A DNA stretch of 64,000 nucleotides, taken from NCBI RefSeq assembly GCF_012676905.1, contig NZ_CP051428.1, forward strand, positions 2,194,001-2,258,000. The letters are read 5' to 3'. This DNA is from Paenibacillus albicereus. Lineage in GTDB: Bacteria; Bacillota; Bacilli; Paenibacillales; Paenibacillaceae. The translations under genes and the position numbers were made by a program. Positions 10,334-18,647 of the stretch are shown in pieces. The notes under the pieces were generated by a model, which saw only the letters and a list, made by a program, of their open reading frames with translations, was not told where the DNA came from and searched no databases. The number at the start of each line of letters is the position of its first letter. Position 1 is the first letter of the stretch.

Positions 10334-11314
10334 TTATACGGCCGCGCCTGCCGGCTGCGGAGCGTTCACTTCCTGCTCGAGCTCGCGCATCCGCTTGAAG
10401 GAAGCGATCGAGACCGCTACCTGATCGTCGGTCGGCTCCTTGGTCGTCAGCAGCTGCAGCCACAGGCCGGGATAGCCGAGATAGCGGAGCACCGGCACGT
10501 CGCGCAGCGAGTTGGTGAACCGGAGCACTTCATAGGAGACGCCGAGCACGACCGGGAGCAGCAGCAGCCGGATGTAGACCCGCTCCCATAGCGTATCCCA
10601 AGTGAAGAAAGAATAGACGATGACGCCGACGAGCACGGAGAAAATGATGAAGCTGCTGCCGCAGCGGTAGTGGAGCCGCGTCCGGCGCTGCACGTTCTCG
10701 ACGGTGAGCTCGTCCCCGTGCTCGTAGGCGGTGATGACCTTGTGCTCGGCGCCGTGGTACTGGAACAGCCGCTTGATCATGGGCGTGAGCGAGAGCAGAT
10801 ACAGGTAGGCGAGCAGGAACAGGATCTTGATCGCTCCCTCAAGCAGGTTGTGGATGACGATGTTCCCGAACCGGCCTTGGAAAAGCAGGTCCTCGACGAT
10901 CGCCGGCACCGCCGTGAACACGACCTTGCCGACGATGAAGCTGATGACGCCGGCTACGGCGACGCCGAACACCATGGCCAGGCTCCAGCCTTCCTTCTTT
11001 TCGGGCTCGGGCTTGGCCCCATCGGCAGCGGAGGCCTCGTCCTTCTCCTCGTTGTCCTCGGCGTAGGCTTCCAACGAGAAGTTCAAATGCTGCGAGCCTC
11101 TCGCGCTCGATTCCAGGATGCCGATGACGCCGCGCACGAACGGCACTTTCTTGAGCGGCTGGTACCAAGGCTTCTTGCGGCTGGCTGGCACTTCATAGTA
11201 GGCGATCTCGTCGTTCTTGCGCCGGACGGCGGTGACGTTGACGTTGCGACCGCCGAACATGACGCCTTCGACCACGGCTTGTCCGCCGTAGATGGATGTA
11301 GTTGGTTCTGGCAA
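10334..11314 (-). CDS. yqhQ: DUF1385 membrane protein YqhQ
   Basis: This 326-residue protein opens with SIYGGQAVVEGVMFGGRN, the hallmark of DUF1385. It has four to five hydrophobic helices between about residue 115 and 290, and the family segment FQYHGAEHKVITAYEHGDELTVENVQ near 190-215. The start is TTG at 11314 with a purine-rich AAGGTGAGC upstream. The biochemical role of the family is not established. In this class of bacteria the gene neighbours yqhR and aroQ, as here, in divergent orientation. Confidence 0.9.
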   Translation of the reverse strand: MPEPTTSIYGGQAVVEGVMFGGRNVNVTAVRRKNDEIAYYEVPASRKKPWYQPLKKVPFVRGVIGILESSARGSQHLNFSLEAYAEDNEEKDEASAADGAKPEPEKKEGWSLAMVFGVAVAGVISFIVGKVVFTAVPAIVEDLLFQGRFGNIVIHNLLEGAIKILFLLAYLYLLSLTPMIKRLFQYHGAEHKVITAYEHGDELTVENVQRRTRLHYRCGSSFIIFSVLVGVIVYSFFTWDTLWERVYIRLLLLPVVLGVSYEVLRFTNSLRDVPVLRYLGYPGLWLQLLTTKEPTDDQVAVSIASFKRMRELEQEVNAPQPAGAAV

Positions 11315-11492
11315 CGAAGCTCACCTTCCTCTGGGTCTCGGGCGGCTGCGTCAGCCGCCTCGTTGTCATGCCTCTATTGTACTTGATGGCACCAGCCATT
11401 GCCAGAGCACGAACGCGCTTGCGGCCGCTGTAATCCTGGAGGGAATGGCGCATACTACCTGGGAAAAAAGTCAACAAGGGGGAATCATCCGC

Positions 11493-12014
11493 ATGAGCGC
11501 ATCCGCCGCTTCCCGCGAAGCCAGGCCGTCAACCCGCCGCTCCGGCCGCCGGGTCACGAATCCGTGGGCCTACTGCGCCTCGCTCGGCTTTTGGGCAGGG
11601 CTGTTCTGGGGGACGATCCGCTGGCTGCTGTACACGTTCAAATTCACGACCGTGCTTCCGGCCTTCCTCGTCGACCCGTTCTTCCGCCGCTCGTTCCTCG
11701 TCACCGGATGGGGACATGCGCTCGGAATCGCGTCGTTCATCGCGTTCTCGATCTTCGCCGCCTATCTATACAAGCTGCTGCTCGGGCGCTTCCGCGGTCC
11801 GTGGGCGGGTCTGGTCTACGGCCTGCTCTGGTGGACGCTGCTGTTCCTCGCCTTCGGCCCGCTGGTCGGCATGACGGATCCCGTCACGCGGATCGGCTGG
11901 AACACCATTTTCACCGAAATCAGCCTGTCCATCGTCTGGGGCCTGTTCATCGGCTATTCCATCGCGTTCGAATTCACCGACGAGGCTTCCCGGGAGCCTC
12001 GCAAGGAGGACTGA
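11493..12014 (+). CDS. yqhR: Conserved membrane protein YqhR
   Basis: The 173-residue protein starts at the ATG preceded by AAGGGGG; the frame is open further upstream without a ribosome site. Four hydrophobic segments are visible (WAYCASLGFWAGLFWGTIRW, GWGHALGIASFIAFSIFAAYLY, GLVYGLLWWTLLFLAFGPLVG and ISLSIVWGLFIGYSIAFEF), as in YqhR. The role is unknown. It lies divergent from yqhQ and 78 bases upstream of aroQ, matching the B. subtilis order. Confidence 0.85.
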   Translation: MSASAASREARPSTRRSGRRVTNPWAYCASLGFWAGLFWGTIRWLLYTFKFTTVLPAFLVDPFFRRSFLVTGWGHALGIASFIAFSIFAAYLYKLLLGRFRGPWAGLVYGLLWWTLLFLAFGPLVGMTDPVTRIGWNTIFTEISLSIVWGLFIGYSIAFEFTDEASREPRKED

Positions 12015-12092
12015 GGCCTTCTCAACGGCTGCGAGGTTGTGGTAGAATGGCAAGTAGCCCTTTTTTCAACCTCTGGGCATGGGAGGCGCGGG

Positions 12093-12539
12093 ATGGTCCG
12101 AATTCTCGTATTGAATGGCCCGAACCTCAATCGGCTTGGCGTTCGGGAGCCGGGCATCTATGGCTCGGCGACCTTGCTGGACATTGAATCGATGCTGCGC
12201 GGCATCGCCGAGTCCGAGGGCGCGGAGCTCGAGTTCCGTCAGTCCAACCACGAAGGCGTGCTGATCGATTGGATCCACGAGGCGCACGGATCGGCCGACG
12301 GCATCCTCCTCAATCCCGGCGCGCTCACCCACTACAGCTATGCGCTGCGGGACGCGCTGGGCTCGGTGCCGGTGCCGGCGGTGGAGATCCATCTGTCGAA
12401 CATCCACCAGCGGGAAGCGTTCCGGCATGTCTCGGTGACGGCCGCCGCTGCGATCGGGCAGATCGCGGGCTTCGGTCCGGCGAGCTACTCGCTCGGGCTG
12501 AGGGCGCTGCTCGACCATCTGAGAACCGGAGCACAGTAG
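12093..12539 (+). CDS. aroQ: Type II 3-dehydroquinate dehydratase
   Basis: This enzyme dehydrates 3-dehydroquinate to 3-dehydroshikimate in aromatic amino acid synthesis (148 residues, normal length). The N-terminal [21 protein letters not shown] carries the conserved Asn and catalytic Tyr. The [17 protein letters not shown] and [15 protein letters not shown] motifs supply the His and Arg/Asn ligands. GGGAGG at 12081 marks the start chosen; the frame is open 54 bases further upstream but without a ribosome site. It begins a run with pepP and efp. Confidence 0.96.
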   Translation: MVRILVLNGPNLNRLGVREPGIYGSATLLDIESMLRGIAESEGAELEFRQSNHEGVLIDWIHEAHGSADGILLNPGALTHYSYALRDALGSVPVPAVEIHLSNIHQREAFRHVSVTAAAAIGQIAGFGPASYSLGLRALLDHLRTGAQ

Positions 12540-12580
12540 GCTGGAAGAGCGTTCAATAGCTTGAAGGAGGTGGCCGGGAC

Positions 12581-13648
12581 ATGAGGCAACGGTTGGACAA
12601 GCTTCGCGAGAAGCTGGAAAATCAAGGGTTGGAGTCGCTTCTTATCGGCAGCGCATTCAATCGGCAGTACATAAGCGGGTTCACGGGATCGGCCGGCTGG
12701 GTGCTCGTCACCGCGGACAGGGCCTGGTTCCTGACCGACTTCCGGTATACGGAGCAGGCGGCGGCGCAGGTCCACGGCTTCGAGCTCGTCGAGCACGGCC
12801 CGGATCCGCTCGCTTCGATCGGAGACCTGCTGCGCGAGGCCGGCGTGTCGAAGCTCGGCTTCGAGGAGAACCACACGACCTACGGCCAGTACGCCAAATG
12901 GGGCAAGACGCTGCAGGGCATCGAGCTCGTCCCTGCGCCGGGACTCGTCGAGGAGCTGCGGATGGTCAAGGACGAGGCGGAGCTGGCGGTCATGCAAGAA
13001 GCCGCCGACCTAGCCGATCGCGCCTTCTCCTACATCCAGGGGCTGATCCGTCCGGGGATGAAGGAGTCCGACATCGCGCTCGAGCTCGAGGTGTTCCTGC
13101 GCTCCGGCGGCGCGGCCTCCTCCTGCTTCGACACGATCGTCGCCTCCGGCGAGCGCTCCGCGCTGCCTCATGGCGTGGCGAGCGACCGCGTCATCGGGAG
13201 CGGCGAGTTCGTCAAGCTGGACTTCGGCGCCCTCTACCACGGGTATTGCTCCGACATCACCCGAACGGTGGCCGTCGGACAGGTATCGGACAAGCACCGC
13301 GAGATCTACGACATCGTGCTCGAGGCGCAGCTGCATGCGCTGGAGCATATCCGCCCCGGCATGACCGGCAAGCAGGCGGACGCGCTGGCGCGGGACGTCA
13401 TCGCCAAGCACGGCTACGGCGAACGGTTCGGCCACAGCCTCGGCCATGGCCTCGGCATGGAGGTGCATGAGCAGCCTTCGCTGTCCGCCCGCAGCGAGAT
13501 GGTGCTCGTGCCGGGCATGGTCGTGACGGTCGAGCCGGGCATCTACATTCCGGGCTTCGGCGGCGTGCGGATCGAGGACGACATCGTCCTGACGGAGGAC
13601 GGCATCCGCATCCTGACCTCGTCGACCAAGCAGCTCATCACGCTTTAA
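12581..13648 (+). CDS. Xaa-Pro aminopeptidase (M24 family, YqhT)
   Basis: This 355-residue creatinase-fold metallopeptidase removes N-terminal residues that precede proline. The N-terminal domain is followed by the pita-bread catalytic domain with its metal ligands: Asp in KLDFGALYHGYCSDITRTVAVG (two), His in HSLGHGLGMEVHE, and Glu in VTVEPGIYIPGFGGVRIEDD (two). AAGGAGGTGG precedes the ATG. It is followed after 24 bases by efp; the pair is common in Firmicutes and fits EF-P's role in proline-rich translation. Confidence 0.92.
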   Translation: MRQRLDKLREKLENQGLESLLIGSAFNRQYISGFTGSAGWVLVTADRAWFLTDFRYTEQAAAQVHGFELVEHGPDPLASIGDLLREAGVSKLGFEENHTTYGQYAKWGKTLQGIELVPAPGLVEELRMVKDEAELAVMQEAADLADRAFSYIQGLIRPGMKESDIALELEVFLRSGGAASSCFDTIVASGERSALPHGVASDRVIGSGEFVKLDFGALYHGYCSDITRTVAVGQVSDKHREIYDIVLEAQLHALEHIRPGMTGKQADALARDVIAKHGYGERFGHSLGHGLGMEVHEQPSLSARSEMVLVPGMVVTVEPGIYIPGFGGVRIEDDIVLTEDGIRILTSSTKQLITL

Positions 13649-13672
13649 AACCCATCTTAGGAGGAATCCCCC

Positions 13673-14230
13673 GTGATTTCAGTGAACGATTTCAAGACCG
13701 GCCTTACGATCGAAGTAGATACCGACATCTTCACCGTCATCGAGTTCCAGCATGTCAAGCCTGGCAAAGGCGCGGCGTTCGTCCGCACCAAGCTGAAGAA
13801 CCTGCGCAACGGCAACATCGTGGAGAAGACGTTCCGCGCCGGCGAGACGCTTGGCCGCGCCCACGTCGAGAACCGCGAGGTGCAGTACCTGTACAACAGC
13901 GGCTCCGAATATACGTTCATGGACAACGAGTCCTTCGACCAGTTCAACCTCGACAAGAAGCAGCTGGAGTGGGAGATCAACTTCCTCAAGGAAAACATGA
14001 ATGTCAACATCGCCAGCTACAAGGGCGAGATCATCGGCATCACGATGCCGAACAGCGTCGAGCTCAAGGTCACCGAGACCGAGCCGGGCGTCAAAGGCAA
14101 CACGGCTCAAGGCGCGACGAAAAACGCGACGCTCGAGACCGGCTACACCGTCCAGGTGCCGCTCTTCATCAACGAAGGCGACGTGCTGCTGATCGACACG
14201 CGCGAAGGCCGCTACATCTCCCGCGCCTAG
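13673..14230 (+). CDS. efp: Translation elongation factor P
   Basis: EF-P binds beside the peptidyl-tRNA and relieves ribosome stalling at polyproline. The protein has the usual 185 residues and three beta-barrel domains. The modification loop is [14 protein letters not shown], with Lys at position 32, as in B. subtilis, where that lysine is modified. The start is GTG with TAGGAGGAA upstream. A strong terminator follows. Confidence 0.97.
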   Translation: MISVNDFKTGLTIEVDTDIFTVIEFQHVKPGKGAAFVRTKLKNLRNGNIVEKTFRAGETLGRAHVENREVQYLYNSGSEYTFMDNESFDQFNLDKKQLEWEINFLKENMNVNIASYKGEIIGITMPNSVELKVTETEPGVKGNTAQGATKNATLETGYTVQVPLFINEGDVLLIDTREGRYISRA

Positions 14231-14286
14231 ACGATTGTCCGACCGTGCCGCTCCGCCTAGCGGAGATCGGCTCCGGGATTTTTCAG

Positions 14287-14316
14287 GCCGTCCGGCTTTC
14301 CGGACGGCTTTTTTTG
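14287..14316 (+). terminator. Terminator after efp
   Basis: A nine-base-pair stem (GCCGTCCGG / CCGGACGGC) around a short loop is followed by a run of seven to eight T, 57 bases after the efp stop. It ends the aroQ-pepP-efp run. Confidence 0.9.
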
Positions 14317-14470
14317 CCTGTTCAGGTGGGGTGGACGCAAACCTATGGTATATTTTTAAGCGGCAACAGGGACGGGCCTATCTCTTTCGGGCCGGGAGCG
14401 CGGTCAGATCCGGTCGTCGCTGCCCTCGGTCGAGCGTGGAGTGAAACATCTACTCTGCAATGCGGGAATG

Positions 14471-14479
14471 TGCTATAAT
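14471..14479 (+). promoter_or_regulatory. Extended -10 promoter of lysC
   Basis: TGCTATAAT (14471-14479) is an extended -10 with a perfect hexamer; no good -35 is seen. The implied leader is only about 35-40 bases, which leaves no room for a lysine riboswitch between this promoter and lysC. Confidence 0.6.
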
Positions 14480-14522
14480 CGGTACTTGATTGCAACAGCT
14501 ATAGGTGGGGAGTGAGACAGCG

Positions 14523-15776
14523 GTGTCGTTGATCGTAATGAAGTTCGGCGGCAGTTCGGTCGGCACGACGGAACGCATGCAGCGGGTAGCACAACGGATC
14601 GTGGAGAATAGGGATGCGGGCCATCAGGTCGTCGTGGTCGTATCGGCGATGGGAGATACGACGGACGATCTGATCGACCAGTCCAAACGGCTGAATTCGA
14701 ATCCGCCGGCTCGGGAGATGGACATGCTGCTGACGACGGGAGAGCAGATTTCGGTCGCTCTGCTGTCGATGACCATACATGCGATGGGCCGCCAGGCCGT
14801 ATCGATGACAGGGTGGCAAGCGGGCATCCGCACGGAGCCCCTGCACGGCAAGGCGCGCATCACGGACATCCGTCCGGACCGCATCCACGAGGCGCTTGAA
14901 GCTGGCGGCGTCGTCATCGTCGCGGGCTTCCAGGGCATGACGGAGCAAGGGGAGATCACGACGCTTGGACGCGGCGGATCGGATACGACGGCAGTGGCGC
15001 TCGCGGCGGCGATCAAGGCGGACGTGTGCGAGATTTTTACGGATGTCGACGGCATCTACTCGACCGATCCGCGCGTCGTCAAAAATGCGCGCAAGCTGCC
15101 GGAAATCTCGTACGACGAGATGCTGGAGCTGGCGCATCTGGGCGCGGCCGTGCTTCATCCGCGCGCGGTCGAATATGCCAAGCACAACAACGTCAAGCTG
15201 GTCGTGCGCTCCAGCTTCACGCATAACGAAGGCACGACGGTCAAGGAGGAAGCGGTCATGGAACAAGGAATCGTAGTACGCGGAATCGCATTCGACAAGG
15301 ATGTCGCCCGCATCAGCATATTGGGCGTCGAGGACGTGCCGGGCGTGCTTGCCGGCGTGTTCGGCGCGCTGGCCGACGGCGGCATCGATGTCGACATGAT
15401 CGTGCAGAGCGGCGTGCTGGACGGCAAGGCCGACTTCAGCTTCACCGTAGCCGGCGGCGACGCCGAGCAGGCGGTATCGATCATTGCCGGCATCCGCGCC
15501 GAGGTTCCTTACCGCGAGACGACCTCCGAGACCGGTCTGGTCAAGGTCTCGATCGTGGGGGCGGGCATGGTGAGCAACCCGGGCGTCGCCGCCCGCATGT
15601 TCCGCGCCATCTCCGATCTTGGCGTCAGCATCAAGATGGTCAGCACGTCGGAGATCAAGACGTCCTGCGTCATCGCGGCGGAGCCGCTGCAGGAAGTCGT
15701 GCGCGCCCTGCATACGACGTACGGCCTCGACACGGCGGAGCAAGTATTCGTCGGCGGGCCTTCGGAACGCCGTTAG
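14523..15776 (+). CDS. lysC: Aspartokinase
   Basis: This enzyme phosphorylates aspartate, the first step towards lysine, diaminopimelate, threonine and methionine. GTG at 14523 gives the family-typical start SLIVMKFGGSSVG and 417 residues; a GTG six codons earlier (14505) is possible. The kinase domain holds KFGGSSV and GRGGSDTTAVALAAA (near residue 155). Two ACT domains follow (about 260-410) and normally bind the feedback inhibitor. An internal GGAGG before an ATG near 15258 could give a separate regulatory subunit, as known for B. subtilis lysC, but this is only inferred. Confidence 0.95.
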   Translation: MSLIVMKFGGSSVGTTERMQRVAQRIVENRDAGHQVVVVVSAMGDTTDDLIDQSKRLNSNPPAREMDMLLTTGEQISVALLSMTIHAMGRQAVSMTGWQAGIRTEPLHGKARITDIRPDRIHEALEAGGVVIVAGFQGMTEQGEITTLGRGGSDTTAVALAAAIKADVCEIFTDVDGIYSTDPRVVKNARKLPEISYDEMLELAHLGAAVLHPRAVEYAKHNNVKLVVRSSFTHNEGTTVKEEAVMEQGIVVRGIAFDKDVARISILGVEDVPGVLAGVFGALADGGIDVDMIVQSGVLDGKADFSFTVAGGDAEQAVSIIAGIRAEVPYRETTSETGLVKVSIVGAGMVSNPGVAARMFRAISDLGVSIKMVSTSEIKTSCVIAAEPLQEVVRALHTTYGLDTAEQVFVGGPSERR

Positions 15777-15810
15777 ATCAATGAAATGATTCGAATAGGT
15801 TATCGATTCG

Positions 15811-15846
15811 TCCAGCCCCTTCTTCACGGGGCTGGACTTTTTTTTG
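15811..15846 (+). terminator. Terminator after lysC
   Basis: TCCAGCCCC and GGGGCTGGA form a nine-base-pair stem, followed by C and a run of about nine T. Confidence 0.92.
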
Positions 15847-16050
15847 TCCTGAGGACCGGATCGGCTTTGACGACGCGTCAGACGAGCTGCCGGCTGCCGG
15901 CGCTTCAGCTTCCTCTTCTCTCAGCGTGCCCGCGCAGCAAAAACCAGGCTGACTGCCATGCTGAAGGACGGGCCATATTTCCGCCATCCGGCTCATAGAC
16001 TTGACCAAGCCGTTTTCAGAAATCGGCATGCCGGAAGGGAGAAAGGTTCT

Positions 16051-16317
16051 ATGTTGAATAAAGCGGTTGCGGCGATGGCTTCCTTGCGCCTCGTCTCGGG
16101 TTCGATCGAGATCATGGCGGCTCTGCTCATGCTGCGGCTCAATCAAGTAGACAAGGCGCTCGCGGTCAATTCCGCGCTGGCGCTCGTCGGACCGATCGTG
16201 CTGCTGACCACGACGGCGATCGGCCTCATCGGCCTGTCCGACAAGCTGTCTCCGTCGCGGATGCTATGGATCGGAACGGGCGTCGCCTGCCTACTGATCG
16301 GGGTGCTCAAAAAATAG
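16051..16317 (+). CDS. yqhV: DUF2619 membrane protein YqhV
   Basis: This 88-residue protein has three hydrophobic segments (about 7-25, 38-58 and 69-85) and lies directly upstream of spoIIIAA, as yqhV does in B. subtilis. GGGAGAAAGG precedes the ATG; an in-frame extension upstream lacks a ribosome site. No catalytic motif is seen and the role is unknown. Expression during sporulation is possible from position but not shown. Confidence 0.82.
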   Translation: MLNKAVAAMASLRLVSGSIEIMAALLMLRLNQVDKALAVNSALALVGPIVLLTTTAIGLIGLSDKLSPSRMLWIGTGVACLLIGVLKK

Positions 16318-16337
16318 AGGCGCCGCTAGATTCGGAG

Positions 16338-16365
16338 GCATAATGCGGACAGGCGGGCATACATT
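16338..16365 (+). promoter_or_regulatory. Sigma-E-type promoter of the spoIIIA operon
   Basis: CATACATT (16358-16365) fits the sigma-E -10 consensus CATACAHT exactly. GCATAAT (16338-16344) fits six of seven positions of the -35 consensus KMATATT, with a 13-base spacer. The spoIIIA operon is a known mother-cell sigma-E target, so position and sequence agree. Confidence 0.75.
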
Positions 16366-16427
16366 TAATCATGCAGAAGGAGCCAAGCCCGGCTTGGACC
16401 CGGACAAACACAGGGGAGGTGAACCGC

Positions 16428-17495
16428 ATGCTGAGCGCAATCGGACACTTGCTGCCGCCGGAGCTGAAGGAACGCATCGCGACGCTGCCGGAATCGGTGC
16501 TGGACCAGCTGGAGGAAGTGCGCATCCGGGAAGGAAGGCCGCTTGAGCTTGTCGCCGGCGGCCGGTCCGGCTTCCTTGGCCGGGGCGGCGGATGGACGGA
16601 GCTGCCGCCGGAAGCGTACCGGCCCGATGCGGCGTGCTGCCGCAAGCTGCTCGGCCAGCTGACGAACCACTCTCTCTATGCGATGGAGGAGGAGCTCCGC
16701 AAGGGCTACATCACGGTGGCGGGCGGTCATCGGATCGGCCTGGCGGGCCGGACGGTGCTGGAAGCCGGCGAGGTGAAGGCGATCCGCGACATCGGCGCGT
16801 TCAACCTGAGGATCGCCAGGGAAACGGTCGGATCGGCCGAGCCGCTGGCCGAAAGCTTGGCGGACGCCGCTCGCCGCTCGCTCCATTCGACGCTGCTGAT
16901 CGGGCCTCCGCGCACCGGCAAGACGACGCTGCTGCGCGATCTGGTGCGGATGGCCAGCGCGGGCAGCTGGCCGGGAGCAGGCTTGGCGGGCTGGCCGGGC
17001 AGGCGGGTCGCCGTCGTGGACGAGCGCTCCGAGATCGCGGCCTCGGTCAAGGGCATCCCCTCCTTCGACGTCGGGCCGCGCACCGATGTGATGGATGCCT
17101 GTCCCAAAGCCCAAGGCATGATGATGATGCTCCGCTCGATGTCGCCGGAAATCATCGCTGCGGACGAGATCGGCCGCCCGGAAGACGCGGCGGCGCTGCG
17201 CGAGGCGGCGCATGCCGGCGTGGCGGTGCTGGCCACGGCGCATGCCTCGAGCTTGGAGGAGGCCAGAGGAAGGCCGATCCTGAGGGAGCTGCTGGACGAA
17301 GGAGCGTTCGCCCGTGTCGTCGCCCTCAGCCGTGACCGCGCCGGATTCCGCATGAGGACGCACCGCATGCCGGCAGGCGGCGCCGCCTCCGAACCTCGCG
17401 GTCCGGCCGTCCACGCGGTCCCGCTGCTGAGAGGAGCGCCGACCGCCCGGGAGCCGACGGCCATGGCGGACGGAGGAGGGCGGCGCGGTGATTAA
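16428..17495 (+). CDS. spoIIIAA: Stage III sporulation protein AA, engulfment-channel ATPase
   Basis: This 355-residue secretion-type ATPase powers the mother-cell-to-forespore SpoIIIA-SpoIIQ channel. Walker A is GPPRTGKTTLLRD (about 162-174); VAVVDERSEIA and IIAADEIGRPEDAAA supply the Walker B region. GGGGAGGT seven bases upstream fixes the ATG; the upstream frame extension has no ribosome site. Its end overlaps spoIIIAB by eight bases, so they are coupled. First gene of an eight-gene operon. Confidence 0.96.
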   Translation: MLSAIGHLLPPELKERIATLPESVLDQLEEVRIREGRPLELVAGGRSGFLGRGGGWTELPPEAYRPDAACCRKLLGQLTNHSLYAMEEELRKGYITVAGGHRIGLAGRTVLEAGEVKAIRDIGAFNLRIARETVGSAEPLAESLADAARRSLHSTLLIGPPRTGKTTLLRDLVRMASAGSWPGAGLAGWPGRRVAVVDERSEIAASVKGIPSFDVGPRTDVMDACPKAQGMMMMLRSMSPEIIAADEIGRPEDAAALREAAHAGVAVLATAHASSLEEARGRPILRELLDEGAFARVVALSRDRAGFRMRTHRMPAGGAASEPRGPAVHAVPLLRGAPTAREPTAMADGGGRRGD

Positions 17496-18006
17496 GGCGG
17501 CGGGCGTGGTGCTGGTGCTGATCGCCGGCACGCTGATCGGGTTCATGCAGGCGGCGCGGTTCGCCCGCCGTCCGAAGCAGCTGCGCGAGCTCGCCCACGG
17601 CTTGCAGCGGCTCGAGACGGAGATCGGCTACGGGTACACGCCGCTGCCTGAAGCGCTGAGCCGTGTCGCGGCGCAGACGAGCGAGCCGGTCGCCTCGATG
17701 CTGCTGGCTCCGGCCGATGCGATCATGAGCGGAAGCGGCGATGACTTCCAGGCGGGATGGGAAGCGTCGATCCGGGCTTACGGGCCGAGAACGGCGCTGA
17801 AGGCGCCGGAGCTGGCTTCTCTCCGCCGGCTCGGCTCGATCCTCGGCATGAGCGACCGGGAAGACCAGCTCAAGCACCTGAAGCTCGCGCAGCAGCAGCT
17901 GCTCGCCGAGGAAAGCGGCGCCCGGGACGACCAGGCGCGATACGAGAAGCTGTCCCGCGCGCTCGGCATTCTTCTCGCCGCGCTGGTCGTCATACTGATC
18001 GTTTAG
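17488..18006 (+). CDS. spoIIIAB: Stage III sporulation protein AB
   Basis: A 172-residue protein with a membrane helix at each end (residues about 2-18 and 153-171), joined by a soluble helical region that includes LAHGLQRLETEIGYGYTPLPEALSRVA. This is the SpoIIIAB pattern, resembling type II secretion GspF. The start is GTG, overlapping spoIIIAA, with GGAGGGCGGCG upstream. It is a membrane component of the feeding-tube channel. Confidence 0.94.
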   Translation: MIKAAGVVLVLIAGTLIGFMQAARFARRPKQLRELAHGLQRLETEIGYGYTPLPEALSRVAAQTSEPVASMLLAPADAIMSGSGDDFQAGWEASIRAYGPRTALKAPELASLRRLGSILGMSDREDQLKHLKLAQQQLLAEESGARDDQARYEKLSRALGILLAALVVILIV

Positions 18007-18019
18007 GGGTGCCGATGAC

Positions 18020-18223
18020 ATGACAATGGATATAAGCGCCATCTTCCAGATCGCCGGCATCGGCATCATCGTAGCCATGATCCACACGGTGCTGAAGCAG
18101 ATGGGCAAGGAAGACATGGCGCACTGGGTTACGCTGATCGGATTCGTCGTCGTGCTCTTCATGGTCGTGCGCATGCTGAACGACCTGTTCCAGGAGATCA
18201 AGACGATCTTCCTGTTCCAGTAG
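18020..18223 (+). CDS. spoIIIAC: Stage III sporulation protein AC
   Basis: This 67-residue protein has two membrane helices. The segment IFQIAGIGIIVAMIHTVLKQMGKED is typical of the family. AC and AD are small integral membrane partners in the SpoIIIA complex. ATG at 18020; a second ATG two codons later could also serve. Confidence 0.94.
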   Translation: MTMDISAIFQIAGIGIIVAMIHTVLKQMGKEDMAHWVTLIGFVVVLFMVVRMLNDLFQEIKTIFLFQ

Positions 18224-18246
18224 CGGCGGCGGGACGGGGGACGCTT

Positions 18247-18642
18247 ATGGAAATGGTACAGATTGCAGGCATCGGCCTGCTCGCCGCGATCCTGGTGCTT
18301 GTCCTCAAGGAGCAGAAGCCGCTATTCGCGTTCCTGCTCGCGATGTTCGCCGGCATCTTCATCTTCCTGCTCATGATCGGCCGCATCGAGGCGGTCATCG
18401 GCACGATGCAGGGGCTGGCGGAGCGCTCGGGCATCCCTTCGGTCTATCTCAAGACGATTCTGAAAATGATCGGCATCGCCTACATCGCGGAGTTCTCCGC
18501 TCAGATCATCCGGGATGCCGGAGCGGAGGGCGTAGCGTCCAAGGTCGAGTTCGCCGGCAAGGTGCTGATCCTCGTGCTCGCGGTGCCGATCATCAACGTC
18601 ATCGTCGAAACGGTTGTCGGCCTGCTGCCGGCCGGGGGGTGA
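18247..18642 (+). CDS. spoIIIAD: Stage III sporulation protein AD
   Basis: A 131-residue protein with four hydrophobic segments. It contains the family sequence LKTILKMIGIAYIAEFSAQIIRDAG (about 69-93). It lies between AC and AE in the standard operon order. The stop overlaps the possible GTG start of spoIIIAE. Confidence 0.95.
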   Translation: MEMVQIAGIGLLAAILVLVLKEQKPLFAFLLAMFAGIFIFLLMIGRIEAVIGTMQGLAERSGIPSVYLKTILKMIGIAYIAEFSAQIIRDAGAEGVASKVEFAGKVLILVLAVPIINVIVETVVGLLPAGG

Positions 18643-18647
18643 GGAGC

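Noticed and set aside
14320-14522. Lysine riboswitch before lysC
   Set aside because: The extended -10 at 14471 leaves a leader of under 45 bases, and no L-box core is visible upstream.
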